Shown: positions 1 through 9,898, numbered from the stretch's first letter. The stretch is DNA of 64,000 bases from Thermoleophilia bacterium (GCA_028285405.1 JANQPH010000011.1:1-64000), one strand, 5' to 3'. Translations and numbers: made by a program. The notes: generated by a model not told the origin, from the sequence alone.

Positions 1-2
1 AC

Positions 3-3000
3 TGGAACGCCGCCGACGGCGCCAGCCCGGCGCCCACCATCAGCCGCGCCACCTCGACGGCGATCGTCGAGCCGAACGTGGGCGTCGCCAAGAGCGTGAA
101 CCGCACCGGTAGCCGCTTCGTCGGCGACTCGTTGCGCTATACGGTCACGATCACCAATGCGCCGGGACGCGCAACGGCGCACGGCGTGGGGCTCGCCGAC
201 TCCATCCCGGCTGGGCTGACCTATACCGCTGGCTCGGCGACGCTGGCGCAGCCGGCTGGCTCGAGCGGCGCGATCACCGACCTCGCCACGTCGCCGAACG
301 CGACCGGCCTCACCCTCGCCGCGGGCGAGTCGGCCACGATCGAGTACGACGTCACGGTCACCGGCTCGACCGGCGTCGCGCTGACCAACACCGCCCGTGC
401 GACAACTGAGAGCCTGCCGAGCGGTGGGCGCACGTCCGCGAGTGCTCCGGGCGACAATCCGAACCCCGACTTCTACGAGGAGACGGCGTCGGTCGTCGTC
501 GACGTGGTGGCGCTGAGTCTCGCGAAGGGGGTGGCGACGTCGGTCGTCGAGGCGGGCAACGACGGCCCCTCCCAGGCGGCGGTCGGTGAAGGGGTCGTCT
601 ACACGCTCAGCACCACGATCCCGGCGGCGACGACGATCTCGCCGCACGGGACGATCGCGGCGTTCATCGGCGATGAGCTTCCGAGCAACCTGACGCTGAC
701 CGACGCCACCGCGACCTTCTCGGACCCGGTGATCGGGACGATCGGGCCGGTCGCGCCGGGCGGCTCCGCGACGAGCGCGGACTGGAGGCTCGCGAGCTCC
801 GGCGTCGAGGATCGTACGATTGCTCTGTCGCTCGGGCCCGGCACCTCGTACGCGACGACGGGCGCCGTGGACGTCGTGGTCACGATCCGGGGCACGCTCG
901 ACGACGAGCAGCAGAACGTGGACGGGGTCACCTTCGGCAACGTCGGCCAGTTGGCCTTCGGTACGGGATCGCAGTCGATCGACGAGACGGCCGGGGCCGA
1001 TCTGACGATCGTCGAGCCGGACGTCGAGGTCGGGAAGTCGAACGATGCCGCGGGCGAGGTCGGTCCCGGTGGCACGGTGACCTACACCGTGACGTCGACC
1101 AACTCCGGCACCTCGACCGCGCATGCGGTCAGCCTCGAGGACACGCTGCCAGCCGGGCTCAGCTTCGGGGCGATCGTGAGCAGCGAGGTCGACGGCGTGC
1201 CGACCGGGACTCCCACGCACGACGGCAGCGCGAGCGGCGGCGCGCTCACCTGGGTGGTCCCCGCGCTCGAGCCGGGCGCGAGCGCGGTCCTCGTCTACAC
1301 CGCTGCGGTGACCACGGGCGCCGGCTCGGGGGCGGCCCTCGACAACGTCGTGACCGCGACCGTCGAGAGCTTGGCGGGCGCTGATGACCCGGGCGGGAAC
1401 CGGCGAACGAACGCAAGCGGCCAGGGCATCGACCCGCCGAACCTCAACCCCGAGCGTTACGGGGAGCAGGCGCGCAGCACGGTGACCGTCTCGAGCGCCG
1501 GCGTGACCAAGCGGCTCGAGAGCGCGGTCGACGATGCCGCCGGCGGAAACCTGGGCGCGGACGAGTTCACGATCGGCGAGCGCGTGACATACACGATCAC
1601 CGGCCTGATCGCGGCCGACACGACGATCGAGCGGCACAGCACGACGCCGCACCTCCTGGTGGACCGTCTGCCCGAGGGTCTCGCGTTCGTCCGGGCGTCC
1701 GCGACCGTCGGCGTGCCCGGGGTCCCGCGGATCGGGCCGGTCGACAACCTCGGCGGTGCCGCAACCGAGGGCTCGTGGACGCTTCCGACATCGGCGACCG
1801 ACCGTTCCGTCGGGCTCGCCCTGGCGCCAGGCACGGCGTTCAACACGCCGCCTGGGGCAGACGTGCCGATTGCGCTCACGGTCGAGGCGGTCGTCACCGA
1901 CGCGCCGGCGCACGCTGCGGGTGTGTCCCTCGACAACGAGGTGATCCTGGCTTGGAGCGACGGCACGAGCGACCGGACCGCGCGCGCGACCGCGAGCGGA
2001 CGGATCGTCGAGCCGCGGATCTCGATCGAGAAGACGCACGACGCGGCCGGCTCGCGCAATGTCGGCGACACCGTCACGTTCACCGCCGTCCTTCGAAACG
2101 GCACTGGCGAGCACGTCTTGGTGGCCGAGTCGGCAGCGATGACGGACATGCTGCCGCGGGGGCTCACGTTGGTGCCAGGCTCGCTCGTCGGTTCGGCGCC
2201 CGGTTCGCCGCCCGCGCCGACGTACGACGCCGCGACGCGGCGGATCGAGTGGCAGGGCCTGCGGCTCGCCCCGGGCGAGGCCGCCACGCTCACCTACCGG
2301 ACGACGATCGACGAGGGCGTGTCTGGATCGCTGACGAACAGTGCGACCGCGAGCGCGCGCACGCTGCCTGACGGCGAGGGGCGGGCGTACTCGGTTTCGA
2401 GCGACAGCGCTGTCGCGGTCGCGCCGCCCGCGCGATCCACCGCCGAGTCGGGCGCCGCCGCCGCCCAGGCGGCGCTCCATGCGGTCGGCGACTGCCGAGT
2501 CGGGGCGGGCGTGCAGGTCTCGCGCCGAGTCGTCCGCGTCGGCGTGCAGATGGGCCTCGTCGCGACGGTCCAAGACGCGCAAGGGCGGCCGGTCGTCGGG
2601 CATTCCCTGGTATTGGTCAGGGAGAGCGGGAAGGCCGGCATTCGGTCGCGGCGCGCGGTCACCGACGCCAACGGCCAGGCGCGGTTCTCGCTCCGAGCGC
2701 TGAGCCCCGCGGCTCGGCTTCGGGTCCTTGGCGCGGAATGCGGCGACAGTCCGCGGATCGTCGCGCGGCGCACGGCGACCTGCCGGGCCGTGCGGTCCTC
2801 GCGCAAGCACGTCGCGGTCGGTCGGGCCACCAGGGTTCGGATCGTCGCGCGAAGCGGCCGCGCACCCATCCGTGCCACCCGGGTCGTCGCACGCGGCGCG
2901 GGCGTCAAGGCGACCGGTCGCACGAACGCCAAGGGCGTTGTCAGCCTGCGTGTGCGACCGACGAAGGCCGGGGTGATTCGCGTCACGGCGCCGAGGGCGC

Positions 3001-3065
3001 TCGGCTGTCAGTTCCGGATCGGGGCGGCCCGGGCCAATGGAACCGGTGCCGGTCTCACGGGCTGA
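3..3065 (+). CDS. Secreted DUF11-repeat surface protein, 5' end outside window
   Basis: The frame is open from the first complete codon, so the gene begins upstream of the window and only about 1020 residues are seen. The visible protein is a chain of DUF11-like beta-sandwich units. Each starts with a core such as VGDSLRYTVTITN, ends in TNTARA or DNVVTA-like strands, and is joined by IVEP linkers (near residues 25, 340 and 680 of the visible part). After about residue 830 there are two bacterial Ig-like units, recognisable from GRPVVGHSLVLV and TNAKGVVSLRVRP. These units usually form rigid stalks of exported proteins, which suggests an extracellular or wall-associated role. No LPXTG motif or membrane anchor is visible at the C terminus. 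The last 29 bp overlap the L,D-transpeptidase gene, which fits an envelope role. A GTG at 78 is only an internal codon. Confidence 0.8.
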   Translation, partial: WNAADGASPAPTISRATSTAIVEPNVGVAKSVNRTGSRFVGDSLRYTVTITNAPGRATAHGVGLADSIPAGLTYTAGSATLAQPAGSSGAITDLATSPNATGLTLAAGESATIEYDVTVTGSTGVALTNTARATTESLPSGGRTSASAPGDNPNPDFYEETASVVVDVVALSLAKGVATSVVEAGNDGPSQAAVGEGVVYTLSTTIPAATTISPHGTIAAFIGDELPSNLTLTDATATFSDPVIGTIGPVAPGGSATSADWRLASSGVEDRTIALSLGPGTSYATTGAVDVVVTIRGTLDDEQQNVDGVTFGNVGQLAFGTGSQSIDETAGADLTIVEPDVEVGKSNDAAGEVGPGGTVTYTVTSTNSGTSTAHAVSLEDTLPAGLSFGAIVSSEVDGVPTGTPTHDGSASGGALTWVVPALEPGASAVLVYTAAVTTGAGSGAALDNVVTATVESLAGADDPGGNRRTNASGQGIDPPNLNPERYGEQARSTVTVSSAGVTKRLESAVDDAAGGNLGADEFTIGERVTYTITGLIAADTTIERHSTTPHLLVDRLPEGLAFVRASATVGVPGVPRIGPVDNLGGAATEGSWTLPTSATDRSVGLALAPGTAFNTPPGADVPIALTVEAVVTDAPAHAAGVSLDNEVILAWSDGTSDRTARATASGRIVEPRISIEKTHDAAGSRNVGDTVTFTAVLRNGTGEHVLVAESAAMTDMLPRGLTLVPGSLVGSAPGSPPAPTYDAATRRIEWQGLRLAPGEAATLTYRTTIDEGVSGSLTNSATASARTLPDGEGRAYSVSSDSAVAVAPPARSTAESGAAAAQAALHAVGDCRVGAGVQVSRRVVRVGVQMGLVATVQDAQGRPVVGHSLVLVRESGKAGIRSRRAVTDANGQARFSLRALSPAARLRVLGAECGDSPRIVARRTATCRAVRSSRKHVAVGRATRVRIVARSGRAPIRATRVVARGAGVKATGRTNAKGVVSLRVRPTKAGVIRVTAPRALGCQFRIGAARANGTGAGLTG

Positions 3066-3804
3066 TCGGCGCGCTGTGAGCGTCGGGGTGCTCGCGGCCA
3101 TGGTGCTCGCGGGCACCGCGGCCGCGTCGCCTGCCGATGTCGAGGCGCCAGAGCACTCCGAGGCGTCGGAGCCGCGAGCTGCGCCCGCACGCCTCCGCGC
3201 TCCCCAGCCGGCCCATCTCGTCGAGCCCGCCGTCAGGGTCCGCGCCAAGCCGCGCCCGGGCGCGAGGATCGTCCGCACGCTCCGCGACCTGCGCCGTGAC
3301 TTCCGCGTTCAGGTCGTGCAGATCCTCGGCCAGACCCGCGGGTCAGACGGCGAGATCTGGTTCCGGGTGGCGCTTCCCGGGCGACCGAACGGAAGCTCGG
3401 GGTTCATCCCCGCCGATCGGGTGGATCTGCGATCACCGATCCCCACGCGGATCCTGATCGACCGAAGCGACCGTCGGCTCGAGGTGCGCCGCAAGGGGCG
3501 CACGATCATGCGCACGACGGTCGCGGTCGGAAAGCCCGGTGCCGAGACCCCACTCGGGAGCTTCCACGTCACGGCGTCCTTCCGACCGACGGAGCCGATT
3601 CTCGGCGCCCACGCGATCGAGACGAGCGCCTACTCGCGAGTGACCGATTGGCCGCAGGGTGGGATCGTTGGAATCCACGGCACGCCGAACCCCGAGCAGC
3701 TCGGTCGAGCGGTCTCGCATGGCTGCGTCCGCCTGCACAACCGCGACATCAACCGCCTCAAGCGGCTCGCCCCGCCAGGCACACCGATCCGCATCGTTCG
3801 CTAG
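3037..3804 (+). CDS. L,D-transpeptidase (YkuD domain), exported
   Basis: This 255-residue protein has a short basic N terminus and a hydrophobic stretch (about residues 13-30) that acts as a signal peptide. An SH3-like region follows (about 60-130), then a C-terminal YkuD domain (about 135-255). The catalytic signature is visible as HGTPN followed by SHGCVRLHN, with the nucleophilic cysteine in SHGCVR. YkuD enzymes make 3-3 cross-links in peptidoglycan or attach proteins to it, outside the membrane. The ATG at 3037 lies inside the end of the DUF11 gene, a 29-bp overlap that suggests coupled translation. The 3' end overlaps the convergent fasciclin gene by about 47 bp. Confidence 0.9.
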   Translation: MEPVPVSRADRRAVSVGVLAAMVLAGTAAASPADVEAPEHSEASEPRAAPARLRAPQPAHLVEPAVRVRAKPRPGARIVRTLRDLRRDFRVQVVQILGQTRGSDGEIWFRVALPGRPNGSSGFIPADRVDLRSPIPTRILIDRSDRRLEVRRKGRTIMRTTVAVGKPGAETPLGSFHVTASFRPTEPILGAHAIETSAYSRVTDWPQGGIVGIHGTPNPEQLGRAVSHGCVRLHNRDINRLKRLAPPGTPIRIVR

Positions 3805-4401
3805 ACCGCGACGGGCCCGGGCGCAGCCCGTCAGCCTTGGACTCGGGCGGCGACATCGGGTCGACGAGGCCCGGGGATCCGCGCCGATCCGGCTTCGGTA
3901 GGGCGATGTTCGTCTGGTAGACCCAGCCGTTGGCGACCCGTGTCCCCTTGATCGAGACCTTGGCGCCGTGATTCAGCTCGACCTGGACGCCGTCTCGGCT
4001 CAGACGAACGGACGAGCCCAAGGTGCTCCGGAGCGGGCGTGCCGTCAGCGAGCGCAACCGGCTGGGGGCGTAGGGGCGATCGAGCGCGCCGCCCATGAGC
4101 TCGCGCCGAAGCCGATCCCGGTGGCGGACCGAGTGCAGCTCGCGCAGGCGGCGCTGGCTGTGGCGCTCGAACGCGGCGTTCGTCGGGATGATCCACGTCC
4201 GCTCCCGCTCCGCCTCGAGGAACGGCATGACGCCTGCGCGCTCGGCGAGAGCGAGGAACGTCGAGTACTGACCGGGCCGGCCCTCGATGAACTCGGCGAT
4301 GTCTGCGTGGACGGAGGCGCTCCCGAGGCCAGCGCGGCAGGGGCGACGGCGACGAGCGCGGCGCCCAGTCCAACGGTCAGCGCGCGGAGGGGGCTTGGCA
4401 C
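3758..4401 (-). pseudogene. Exported fasciclin (FAS1) domain protein, frameshifted
   Basis: A GTG start at 4401 preceded by GAGGTGG opens a signal peptide (VPSPLRALTVGLGAALVAVA, then ending near ALASG). The FAS1 domain that should follow lies in another frame: its start ADIAEFIEG, the core FLALAERAG, WIIPTNAAFE and the C-terminal VNHGAKVSIKGTRV-like strands run on to the stop at 3758. The two parts would join if one base were added near 4321-4330. FAS1 domains occur in secreted or surface adhesion proteins. Either the gene has a 1-bp deletion or there is a sequencing error; the signal peptide and domain are otherwise intact (about 210 residues). The 3' end overlaps the convergent L,D-transpeptidase gene. 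Confidence 0.7.
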
Positions 4402-4470
4402 CGGACCACCTCGGCTCGGACCGCCGCGGCGTTTTCCCGACCGACCCCCGCCTTTCGTAGGATCCGTCCG

Positions 4471-5871
4471 TCAGGCAAAGACGCGCAGGTGCTGCCAGCG
4501 CACGAACGCTTCGAGGCCCGGTCGGCCGAGCTCGGTCCCCACCCCTGACCCGTTCCAGCCGGCGTAGGGCGCGAACGGCGTCACGACCCGCCAGCCGTTG
4601 ATGACGACCGTGCCCGAGTCGATCGACTGGGCGACCTCGAGCGTGCGCCGCAGGTCCGTTCCGCAGACGTAGCCGACGAGCCCGTAGTCGGGCCGGTTCG
4701 CCTCGGCGACCGCCGCGTCGACGTCGTCCATCTCCATGACCGTGACGATCGGGGTGAACGGCTCCTCGTCGACGACCATCGTGCCCGGGCCCGCTCCGGT
4801 CACGAGCGCCGGCGCCAGCCGGTTCGGCCCGACGGGCTCGCCGCCCTCGACCGTCGCGCCCCGCTCCCGAGCGTCGGCTACGAGGGTCTCGTGGCGCGCG
4901 AATCCCCGGTCGGTCGCCATCGGGCCGAGCTCGAGCGCGGCGATCCGCTCGCGCATGCGCTCCAGCAGGTCTCCGGCGAGCGCGGGAGGCGCCAGTACTC
5001 GGTTGACCGAATAGCAGGCCTGTCCGGCGTTGGCGTATCCCTGCATCACCGCGACCTCGGCGGTGACGTCGAGGTCGGCGTCCGGGAGCACCACGAGCGG
5101 CCCGTGGCCGCCCAGCTCGAGCGAGAGCGCCTTCAGCCGGGGAGCGGTCCACGCCGCGATCTGCTCGGCCACGCGCCGCGATCCGGTGAAGGCGACCTTG
5201 GCGACGCCCGGGTGCGTTGCCAGCGCCTCGCCGAGCGGCGGGCCGTCGCCAGTCAGGCAGTTGACGAGCCCGGGGGGCAGCTCGGCCTCGATCGCCATCT
5301 CGCAGACCCGGCGAGCGGCGAGCGGGGCCTCGATGGCCGGCTTGGAGATGACGGCACATCCTGCGGCCAGCGCCGGGCCGAGCTTCCAGCTCACGAGCGC
5401 GACGGGGAAGTTCCAGGGTGTGATGGCCGCGACGACGCCGATCGGGGCCGGCCGGATCCACGAGCCGCTCGCAACGGTCGCGCCGGGGACCTGGCTGACC
5501 AGCACGCGCTCGGCTTCCGCCGCGAAGTACGTCATCACCTCTCCGGCGCGCGCGACCTCGGCCTGGGCCTCCGGCAGGGGCTTTCCCATCTCGGCGTGCA
5601 TCAGCTCGGCGAGCTCGCCGAGCCCGGCGTTGAACACCTGCGCGTACCGCTCGAGCGCCCGGGCGCGGCCGACCGGTCCCAGCGCCTGCCACTCGACCAT
5701 CGCGGCGGCGGCAGACTCGACCGCCGCGTCGACATCACGATCCGTGCCGGCGGCGACCTCGGCGATCGTGGTGCCGTCACCGGGGTCGGTGACCGCCATC
5801 CACTCCTCGGTCTCGACCTCGCGACCACCGATGAGCAGCGGCAGCCGACGCACTCGAGCGGCCGCGCTCAC
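4471..5871 (-). CDS. NAD(P)-dependent aldehyde dehydrogenase
   Basis: The 466-residue protein covers the full aldehyde dehydrogenase fold. The oxyanion Asn154 is in TPWNFP, the cofactor-binding Lys177 in ISKPA, the general base Glu252 in LELGGHGP and the nucleophile Cys286 in NAGQACYS. These dehydrogenases oxidise an aldehyde to its acid with NAD(P)+ in the cytoplasm. The sequence looks closest to the succinate-semialdehyde/aliphatic group, but the substrate cannot be read from the sequence. The start at 5871 is an AUG a few bases from the next gene in the same direction (ends 5882), so it may be the last gene of a minus-strand set with the two genes upstream. Confidence 0.92.
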   Translation of the reverse strand: MSAAARVRRLPLLIGGREVETEEWMAVTDPGDGTTIAEVAAGTDRDVDAAVESAAAAMVEWQALGPVGRARALERYAQVFNAGLGELAELMHAEMGKPLPEAQAEVARAGEVMTYFAAEAERVLVSQVPGATVASGSWIRPAPIGVVAAITPWNFPVALVSWKLGPALAAGCAVISKPAIEAPLAARRVCEMAIEAELPPGLVNCLTGDGPPLGEALATHPGVAKVAFTGSRRVAEQIAAWTAPRLKALSLELGGHGPLVVLPDADLDVTAEVAVMQGYANAGQACYSVNRVLAPPALAGDLLERMRERIAALELGPMATDRGFARHETLVADARERGATVEGGEPVGPNRLAPALVTGAGPGTMVVDEEPFTPIVTVMEMDDVDAAVAEANRPDYGLVGYVCGTDLRRTLEVAQSIDSGTVVINGWRVVTPFAPYAGWNGSGVGTELGRPGLEAFVRWQHLRVFA

Positions 5872-5881
5872 GGGATCCGCA

Positions 5882-6328
5882 TCACTCGCCGTCGAACTCG
5901 CTCGAGCGGCGGGCCTTCGGCCCCGTGGCGCGAGCCACGCGGCGGATCCTCCAGGAGGGCAGGTACGCCTCGACCTGCTGGATCTCCTGCTGCGCGAGGC
6001 GGCGTGCGCTCGTCGCGTCGGTCGCCCAGACCTCGAGGGTGTGGACGTCGTGACGGACGAAGCGGTCCCCGGTGGACTCCCACAGCGCGAAGGTCACCGC
6101 GTACAGGTGCGTACCCGGCGCGAACGGGGTGAGCGGCCGCAGCACGCCGAGCGACCAGCTGTCGTCGGAGCTCCTCGATCGGTGCTCGAGCGCCTTCTCG
6201 GCGGCCTGCTTGGCACCGGGCGCGTCCGGCGCCTCCACAACGACACGTCCTGCCACACGGGCTTTGCCGCGCTTCGAGCCGCGGCGAAGGAGGGTGACCT
6301 CCCAGGAGTGTCGCTCCTTGGTGTTCAG
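5882..6328 (-). CDS. Conserved hypothetical protein, about 148 residues
   Basis: I do not recognise the family. The protein-like part begins LNTKERHSWEVTLLRRG and contains a mixed alpha/beta region (VTFALWES, DVHTLEVWA, AQQEIQQVEAYLPSWRI). The reading frame stays open far upstream, but that part is the shadow of the cyclophilin gene. The best start is a CTG at 6328-6326 that shares bases with the TGA of the cyclophilin gene (CTGA). This is the same geometry as the usual ATGA/GTGA coupling, and no ATG, GTG or TTG lies nearby. The product is basic at its C terminus (VARATGPKARRSSE). A cytoplasmic location is likely because no signal or membrane segment is seen. Confidence 0.6.
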   Translation of the reverse strand: MNTKERHSWEVTLLRRGSKRGKARVAGRVVVEAPDAPGAKQAAEKALEHRSRSSDDSWSLGVLRPLTPFAPGTHLYAVTFALWESTGDRFVRHDVHTLEVWATDATSARRLAQQEIQQVEAYLPSWRIRRVARATGPKARRSSEFDGE

Positions 6329-6825
6329 TCTTCGTCCTCGATGCTGACCGAGATCACGCGCTGGTCCTCGCGCGGACGATCGCGCCGATCGGTCGGTGAG
6401 GCCTCGATGGCGTCGACGACGTCCTGTCCCGCGATGACCTTGCCGAAGCCGGTGTGCGCGCCGTCGAGCCACGGCGTGGCCGGCGCGGTGATCACGAAGA
6501 ACTGGCTGCCGTTCGTGTTGGGGCCGGCGTTCGCCATCGCGAGCACCCCGCGCACGAGCTTCTCGTCATTGATCTCGTCGGCGAAGTTGTACCCCGGGCC
6601 GCCGGTGCCGGTGCCCTGCGGGCAGCCGCCCTGCAGCATGAAGTCCTTGATGACGCGGTGGAAGATCGTCCCGTCGTAGAACCCCTGCCGAGCCAGGCCG
6701 ACGAAGTTTCCAACGGTCTCGGGCGCCTTGTCGGCCCAGAGCTCGCACCGGAACTCCCCGGCGCTCGTCTCGAAGACTGCGGTGTAGCGGGCGGCCGGGT
6801 CGGCGGCGGGGGGCTGCTCAGGCAT
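6325..6825 (-). CDS. Peptidyl-prolyl cis-trans isomerase, cyclophilin type
   Basis: This 166-residue, single-domain cyclophilin has the family landmarks: FHRVIKDFMLQGG with the catalytic arginine, GTGTGGPGY, the MANAGPNTNGSQFFI-like core and the closing LDGAHTGFGKV. It catalyses cis-trans isomerisation of prolyl bonds during protein folding. No signal peptide is visible, so it should be cytoplasmic. The N terminus (MPEQPPAADPAARYT) is short and disordered. Its stop overlaps the start of the following hypothetical gene, suggesting a transcription unit running on toward the aldehyde dehydrogenase. Confidence 0.93.
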   Translation of the reverse strand: MPEQPPAADPAARYTAVFETSAGEFRCELWADKAPETVGNFVGLARQGFYDGTIFHRVIKDFMLQGGCPQGTGTGGPGYNFADEINDEKLVRGVLAMANAGPNTNGSQFFVITAPATPWLDGAHTGFGKVIAGQDVVDAIEASPTDRRDRPREDQRVISVSIEDED

Positions 6826-6940
6826 CGGACCTCGTCATCGTGGGCACGACGTCCATGCTACGGGTGGAGGGGGAGCTTGTGTCCCGCGGGGCGTTGCAGT
6901 TGCGAGACCCCCGACCGGTGTGACCGTCGCCGGGGCGGCC

Positions 6941-7702
6941 TCAGCCGGCGGCGAGGCGTCCGCCGTCGGCCACGAGCACCTGCCCCGTGACGAACGAGGC
7001 CGCGTCGCTCAGGAGGAACACGATCGGCCAGACGGCCTCGGGCGTCTCGGCGACACGGCCGATCGGGGTCTTCGCGACGAGCCGCTCCCGGAGCGCCGGA
7101 TTCGCCTCGAGCAGCTCGTCGACCATGTCCGTCGAGATCGTCCCTGGCGCGACCGAGTTGACCAGGATCCCGTGCGGCCCGAGCTCGACCGCCAGCGTGC
7201 GGGTCATCGCGTCGAGGGCGGCCTTGCTGGCGTTGTAGGGACCGATGTTCGGAAGACCCGTGAGGCCCGCGATCGAGCCGATGTTGATGATCCGCCCGCC
7301 CGTCGACTGGTCGACGAGCGCCCGCGCGACGGCCCGGGCGAACGCGGCGGCACCGAGCAGGTTCACCTGCAGGACCTCGTCCCATTCCGAGAGCGGCGTG
7401 TCGAGCAGGGGGTGGTAGTAGGGGTTGATGCCCGCGTTGTTGACGAGCCCCCAGAGCTCGCCGATCTCGGTCGCCGCTTCCACGGCGCGGGCGGCCACCT
7501 CGCTGTCGGCCACATCGCCGACGACGACTGCGCTCTCGGTCGGGAGCTCGGCCGACAGGGCGTCGATCGCGTTCGCCGTGCGCGCGACCAACACGACGGA
7601 GCCGCCCTGGGACGCGATGCATCGGGCGAGCTCCGCGCCGATCCCGCGCGAGGCACCGGTCACGACCACGGTTCGCCCGTCGAGGCGGAAGGGGTCCTGC
7701 AT
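6941..7702 (-). CDS. Short-chain dehydrogenase/reductase (SDR)
   Basis: This classical 253-residue SDR has the cofactor loop TGASRGIG (residues 15-22), the NNAG motif (about 88-91), Ser143, and the catalytic Tyr156/Lys160 pair in YNASK. The ending [12 protein letters not shown] is typical of 3-oxoacyl-ACP reductase-like and polyol/sugar dehydrogenase-like members. It transfers hydride between NAD(P)H and a carbonyl or alcohol; the substrate is not predictable. It diverges from the acyl-CoA dehydrogenase gene at 7855, so a role in acyl-CoA or alcohol metabolism is possible, but that is inference from location only. Confidence 0.92.
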   Translation of the reverse strand: MQDPFRLDGRTVVVTGASRGIGAELARCIASQGGSVVLVARTANAIDALSAELPTESAVVVGDVADSEVAARAVEAATEIGELWGLVNNAGINPYYHPLLDTPLSEWDEVLQVNLLGAAAFARAVARALVDQSTGGRIINIGSIAGLTGLPNIGPYNASKAALDAMTRTLAVELGPHGILVNSVAPGTISTDMVDELLEANPALRERLVAKTPIGRVAETPEAVWPIVFLLSDAASFVTGQVLVADGGRLAAG

Positions 7703-7854
7703 GCGGGCAGTCTATGGAACGCCCGACCGAGCGCCCCGAGCGCCCCGGTTCGACGACATTGTCGGCCGGGAACCGGTGTACGGCGGCCATCGCACCACTA
7801 GACTCCGCTGTCGCTCACGAGACGAATCCGATTGATCGACCAGAGGTTCCACAG

Positions 7855-8997
7855 ATGCTGAGTTATGCGTTCACCGAGGAGCAAGAGGATCTGCGCGCGA
7901 TGGTGCGCGAGTTCGCAGAGGCCGAGGTCGCTCCGCTGGTCGAGGATGCCGAGCGGGAGGAGAAGTTCCCGGTCGAGCTCCTCCCGAAGCTCGGTGAGCT
8001 CGGGCTGCTCGGGATCGTGTTCCCGGAGGAGTACGGCGGGATCGGCCTCGACAAGATCACCGAGTGCATCTTCGTCGAGGAGATGGCGAAGGTCTCGGCG
8101 GGCATGACCGCCTCGGTCAACGCCCACGCCGACCTGGCCGCCTTCCCGATCTACAAGTTCGGCACCGACGAGCAGAAGAACAAGTACCTGCCCCAGTCGA
8201 TCGAGGGCAACATCATCGGCGCCTACGCGATCACCGAGCCGAACACGGGCTCTGACGCCGCCGGCCTCGCCAGCCGGGCCGAGAAGAAGAACGGCGGCTA
8301 CGTCATCAACGGCCGCAAGAACTTCATCACCAACGGGACGATCTGCGACTACTGCCTCGTCGCCGCCTACACGGACAAGACCAAGCGCGGCGAGGGCATC
8401 AGCGTGTTCATCGTCGACCGCGACACGCCCGGGTTCGAGGTCACGCGCAAGCTCGAGAAGATGGGCCACCGCTCGTCCGACACGGCCGAGCTGGTCTTCG
8501 AGGACTGCGAGGTCCCCGAGGAGGCGCTGCTTGGCGGCAAGGAAGGCGCGTTCGGGGCGCTCATGGAGGCGCTCATCACGGGCCGCGTCAGCCACGGCGT
8601 CAAGTCGGCGGCCATCGCCGAGGCGGCCTTCGAGGCGGCGCTGCAGTACGCCCAGGAGCGCGAGGCCTTCGGCCGGAACCTGTCCAAGTTCCAGGCGATC
8701 CGGTTCAAGCTCTCAGAGATGGCGACCCGGATCGAGGCCGCCAAGAGCCTCGCCTACAAGGCCGCGTGGCTCTACTCGACCGGCCAGCCGTGCGTGAAGG
8801 AAGCGTCGATGGCCAAGTACTTCTCGGCCGAGGTCGCCGACTTCGTGACGCGCGAGGCCGTGCAGATCCACGGCGGCTACGGGTACATCATCGAGTACCC
8901 GGTCGAGCGCTACTACCGCGACGCCAAGCTCGCCTCGATCACCGAGGGCACGAGCGAGATCCAGCAACTGATCATCGGGCGCGAGCTCGGGTTGTAG
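7855..8997 (+). CDS. Acyl-CoA dehydrogenase
   Basis: The ATG at 7855 ([14 protein letters not shown]) is chosen because the acyl-CoA dehydrogenase fold starts there and an AGAGG lies about ten bases upstream; the frame is open further 5' without homology. The 380-residue length is standard. Visible marks are the FAD-contact region [15 protein letters not shown], the fatty-acyl signature [21 protein letters not shown], and the catalytic glutamate Glu364 in ITEGTSEIQ. It introduces the alpha-beta double bond into an acyl-CoA and passes electrons to ETF. It resembles short-chain (butyryl-CoA-type) enzymes. It is transcribed away from the SDR gene. Confidence 0.93.
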   Translation: MLSYAFTEEQEDLRAMVREFAEAEVAPLVEDAEREEKFPVELLPKLGELGLLGIVFPEEYGGIGLDKITECIFVEEMAKVSAGMTASVNAHADLAAFPIYKFGTDEQKNKYLPQSIEGNIIGAYAITEPNTGSDAAGLASRAEKKNGGYVINGRKNFITNGTICDYCLVAAYTDKTKRGEGISVFIVDRDTPGFEVTRKLEKMGHRSSDTAELVFEDCEVPEEALLGGKEGAFGALMEALITGRVSHGVKSAAIAEAAFEAALQYAQEREAFGRNLSKFQAIRFKLSEMATRIEAAKSLAYKAAWLYSTGQPCVKEASMAKYFSAEVADFVTREAVQIHGGYGYIIEYPVERYYRDAKLASITEGTSEIQQLIIGRELGL

Positions 8998-9091
8998 ACG
9001 AGGGGCGCACGTCCGCCTCGGGGGTTGACGTCGTCGGCGACTCCGGCGAGTCTGCTGCCGTCGTTACCGTGCCCCGATCACTGGAGAACTC

Positions 9092-9898
9092 GTGAGACGC
9101 GCCCTTGGGGTTGCCGCAGTCACCTGCGTCGCGGCGCTTGCCGCCGCCGCCGTGCTCCCAGAGGCTGCGGACGCAGCGTCGGTCAAGCCCTCGAAGACGC
9201 GGGCGGCGTACTACGCCCAAGAGGTCAGCATCCCGCTGAAGTGGCGGACGAACTACGCCGGGTGCTCGAATCCGCAGCGGTTCATCCTGAACGTGACGCC
9301 GAGGAAGAGCCTCCGAGCGCCGAAGCGGATCACTGCTCGGCGCAAGCGACCGGTGCTCACGGCGCGCGTGCGGATCACCGGCAACATCAGGAAGGCGACC
9401 ACGGCCAGGTGGCGGGTCACGCTGGTGTGCGGCAACCGCAGGGTCAAGTCGCCGCCTCGGACGTTCAAGCTCCTCCCGGTCGGGCCGGAGATCAACGGCA
9501 CCTACAGCTTCTCTGGGCAACTCGCGCAGTTCGGTTCGTGGAACGCCTTCAAGAGCGACTGCGCCCAGGGCTGCGAGTCGAACATCGAGATCGGCGACGA
9601 CGGGGACCTTCTCGTCCTGCGCGGTGATGTCAACCGCACGAACGTGCGATACAGAGTCCAGCACCTGACCGATGGGTTCACGTGTACCGGCCCGGGCGGA
9701 ACGGTCTTCAAGGGCAACAGTCCGAGGTGGACGTTCCAGCCCCTCGTCGTGATCGCGACCGAGGTCGAGAACGGGAAGACCTTCGCCAAGCGGGTGAGGG
9801 TTCGTGGGACGGTCGAGTCACAGCTGAACTCGTTTGCGCAGCGGGCAGGATGCCCAGCTCCGAGCTTCGCGTTCAATTCGATCGGCGTGCGCGCCTAG
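9092..9898 (+). CDS. Secreted basic protein of unknown function
   Basis: The GTG at 9092 opens a clear signal peptide (about residues 1-28, cleaved near ADAAS). The mature part of about 240 residues is rich in lysine/arginine and beta-strand patterns. It contains six cysteines (CSNPQ, LVCGNR, DCAQGCE, TCTGPGG, AGCPAP) that may form disulfides outside the cell. I do not recognise a named family. Basic secreted proteins of this look recur in the window (63515-63985), so this may be a lineage-specific exported family. It stands alone, with gaps on both sides. Confidence 0.7.
   Translation: MRRALGVAAVTCVAALAAAAVLPEAADAASVKPSKTRAAYYAQEVSIPLKWRTNYAGCSNPQRFILNVTPRKSLRAPKRITARRKRPVLTARVRITGNIRKATTARWRVTLVCGNRRVKSPPRTFKLLPVGPEINGTYSFSGQLAQFGSWNAFKSDCAQGCESNIEIGDDGDLLVLRGDVNRTNVRYRVQHLTDGFTCTGPGGTVFKGNSPRWTFQPLVVIATEVENGKTFAKRVRVRGTVESQLNSFAQRAGCPAPSFAFNSIGVRA

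Noticed and set aside
3758-5692. 644-residue minus-strand open frame
   Set aside because: Its first two thirds are a frame shadow of the aldehyde dehydrogenase; only the fasciclin part (about 3758-4330) is protein-like.
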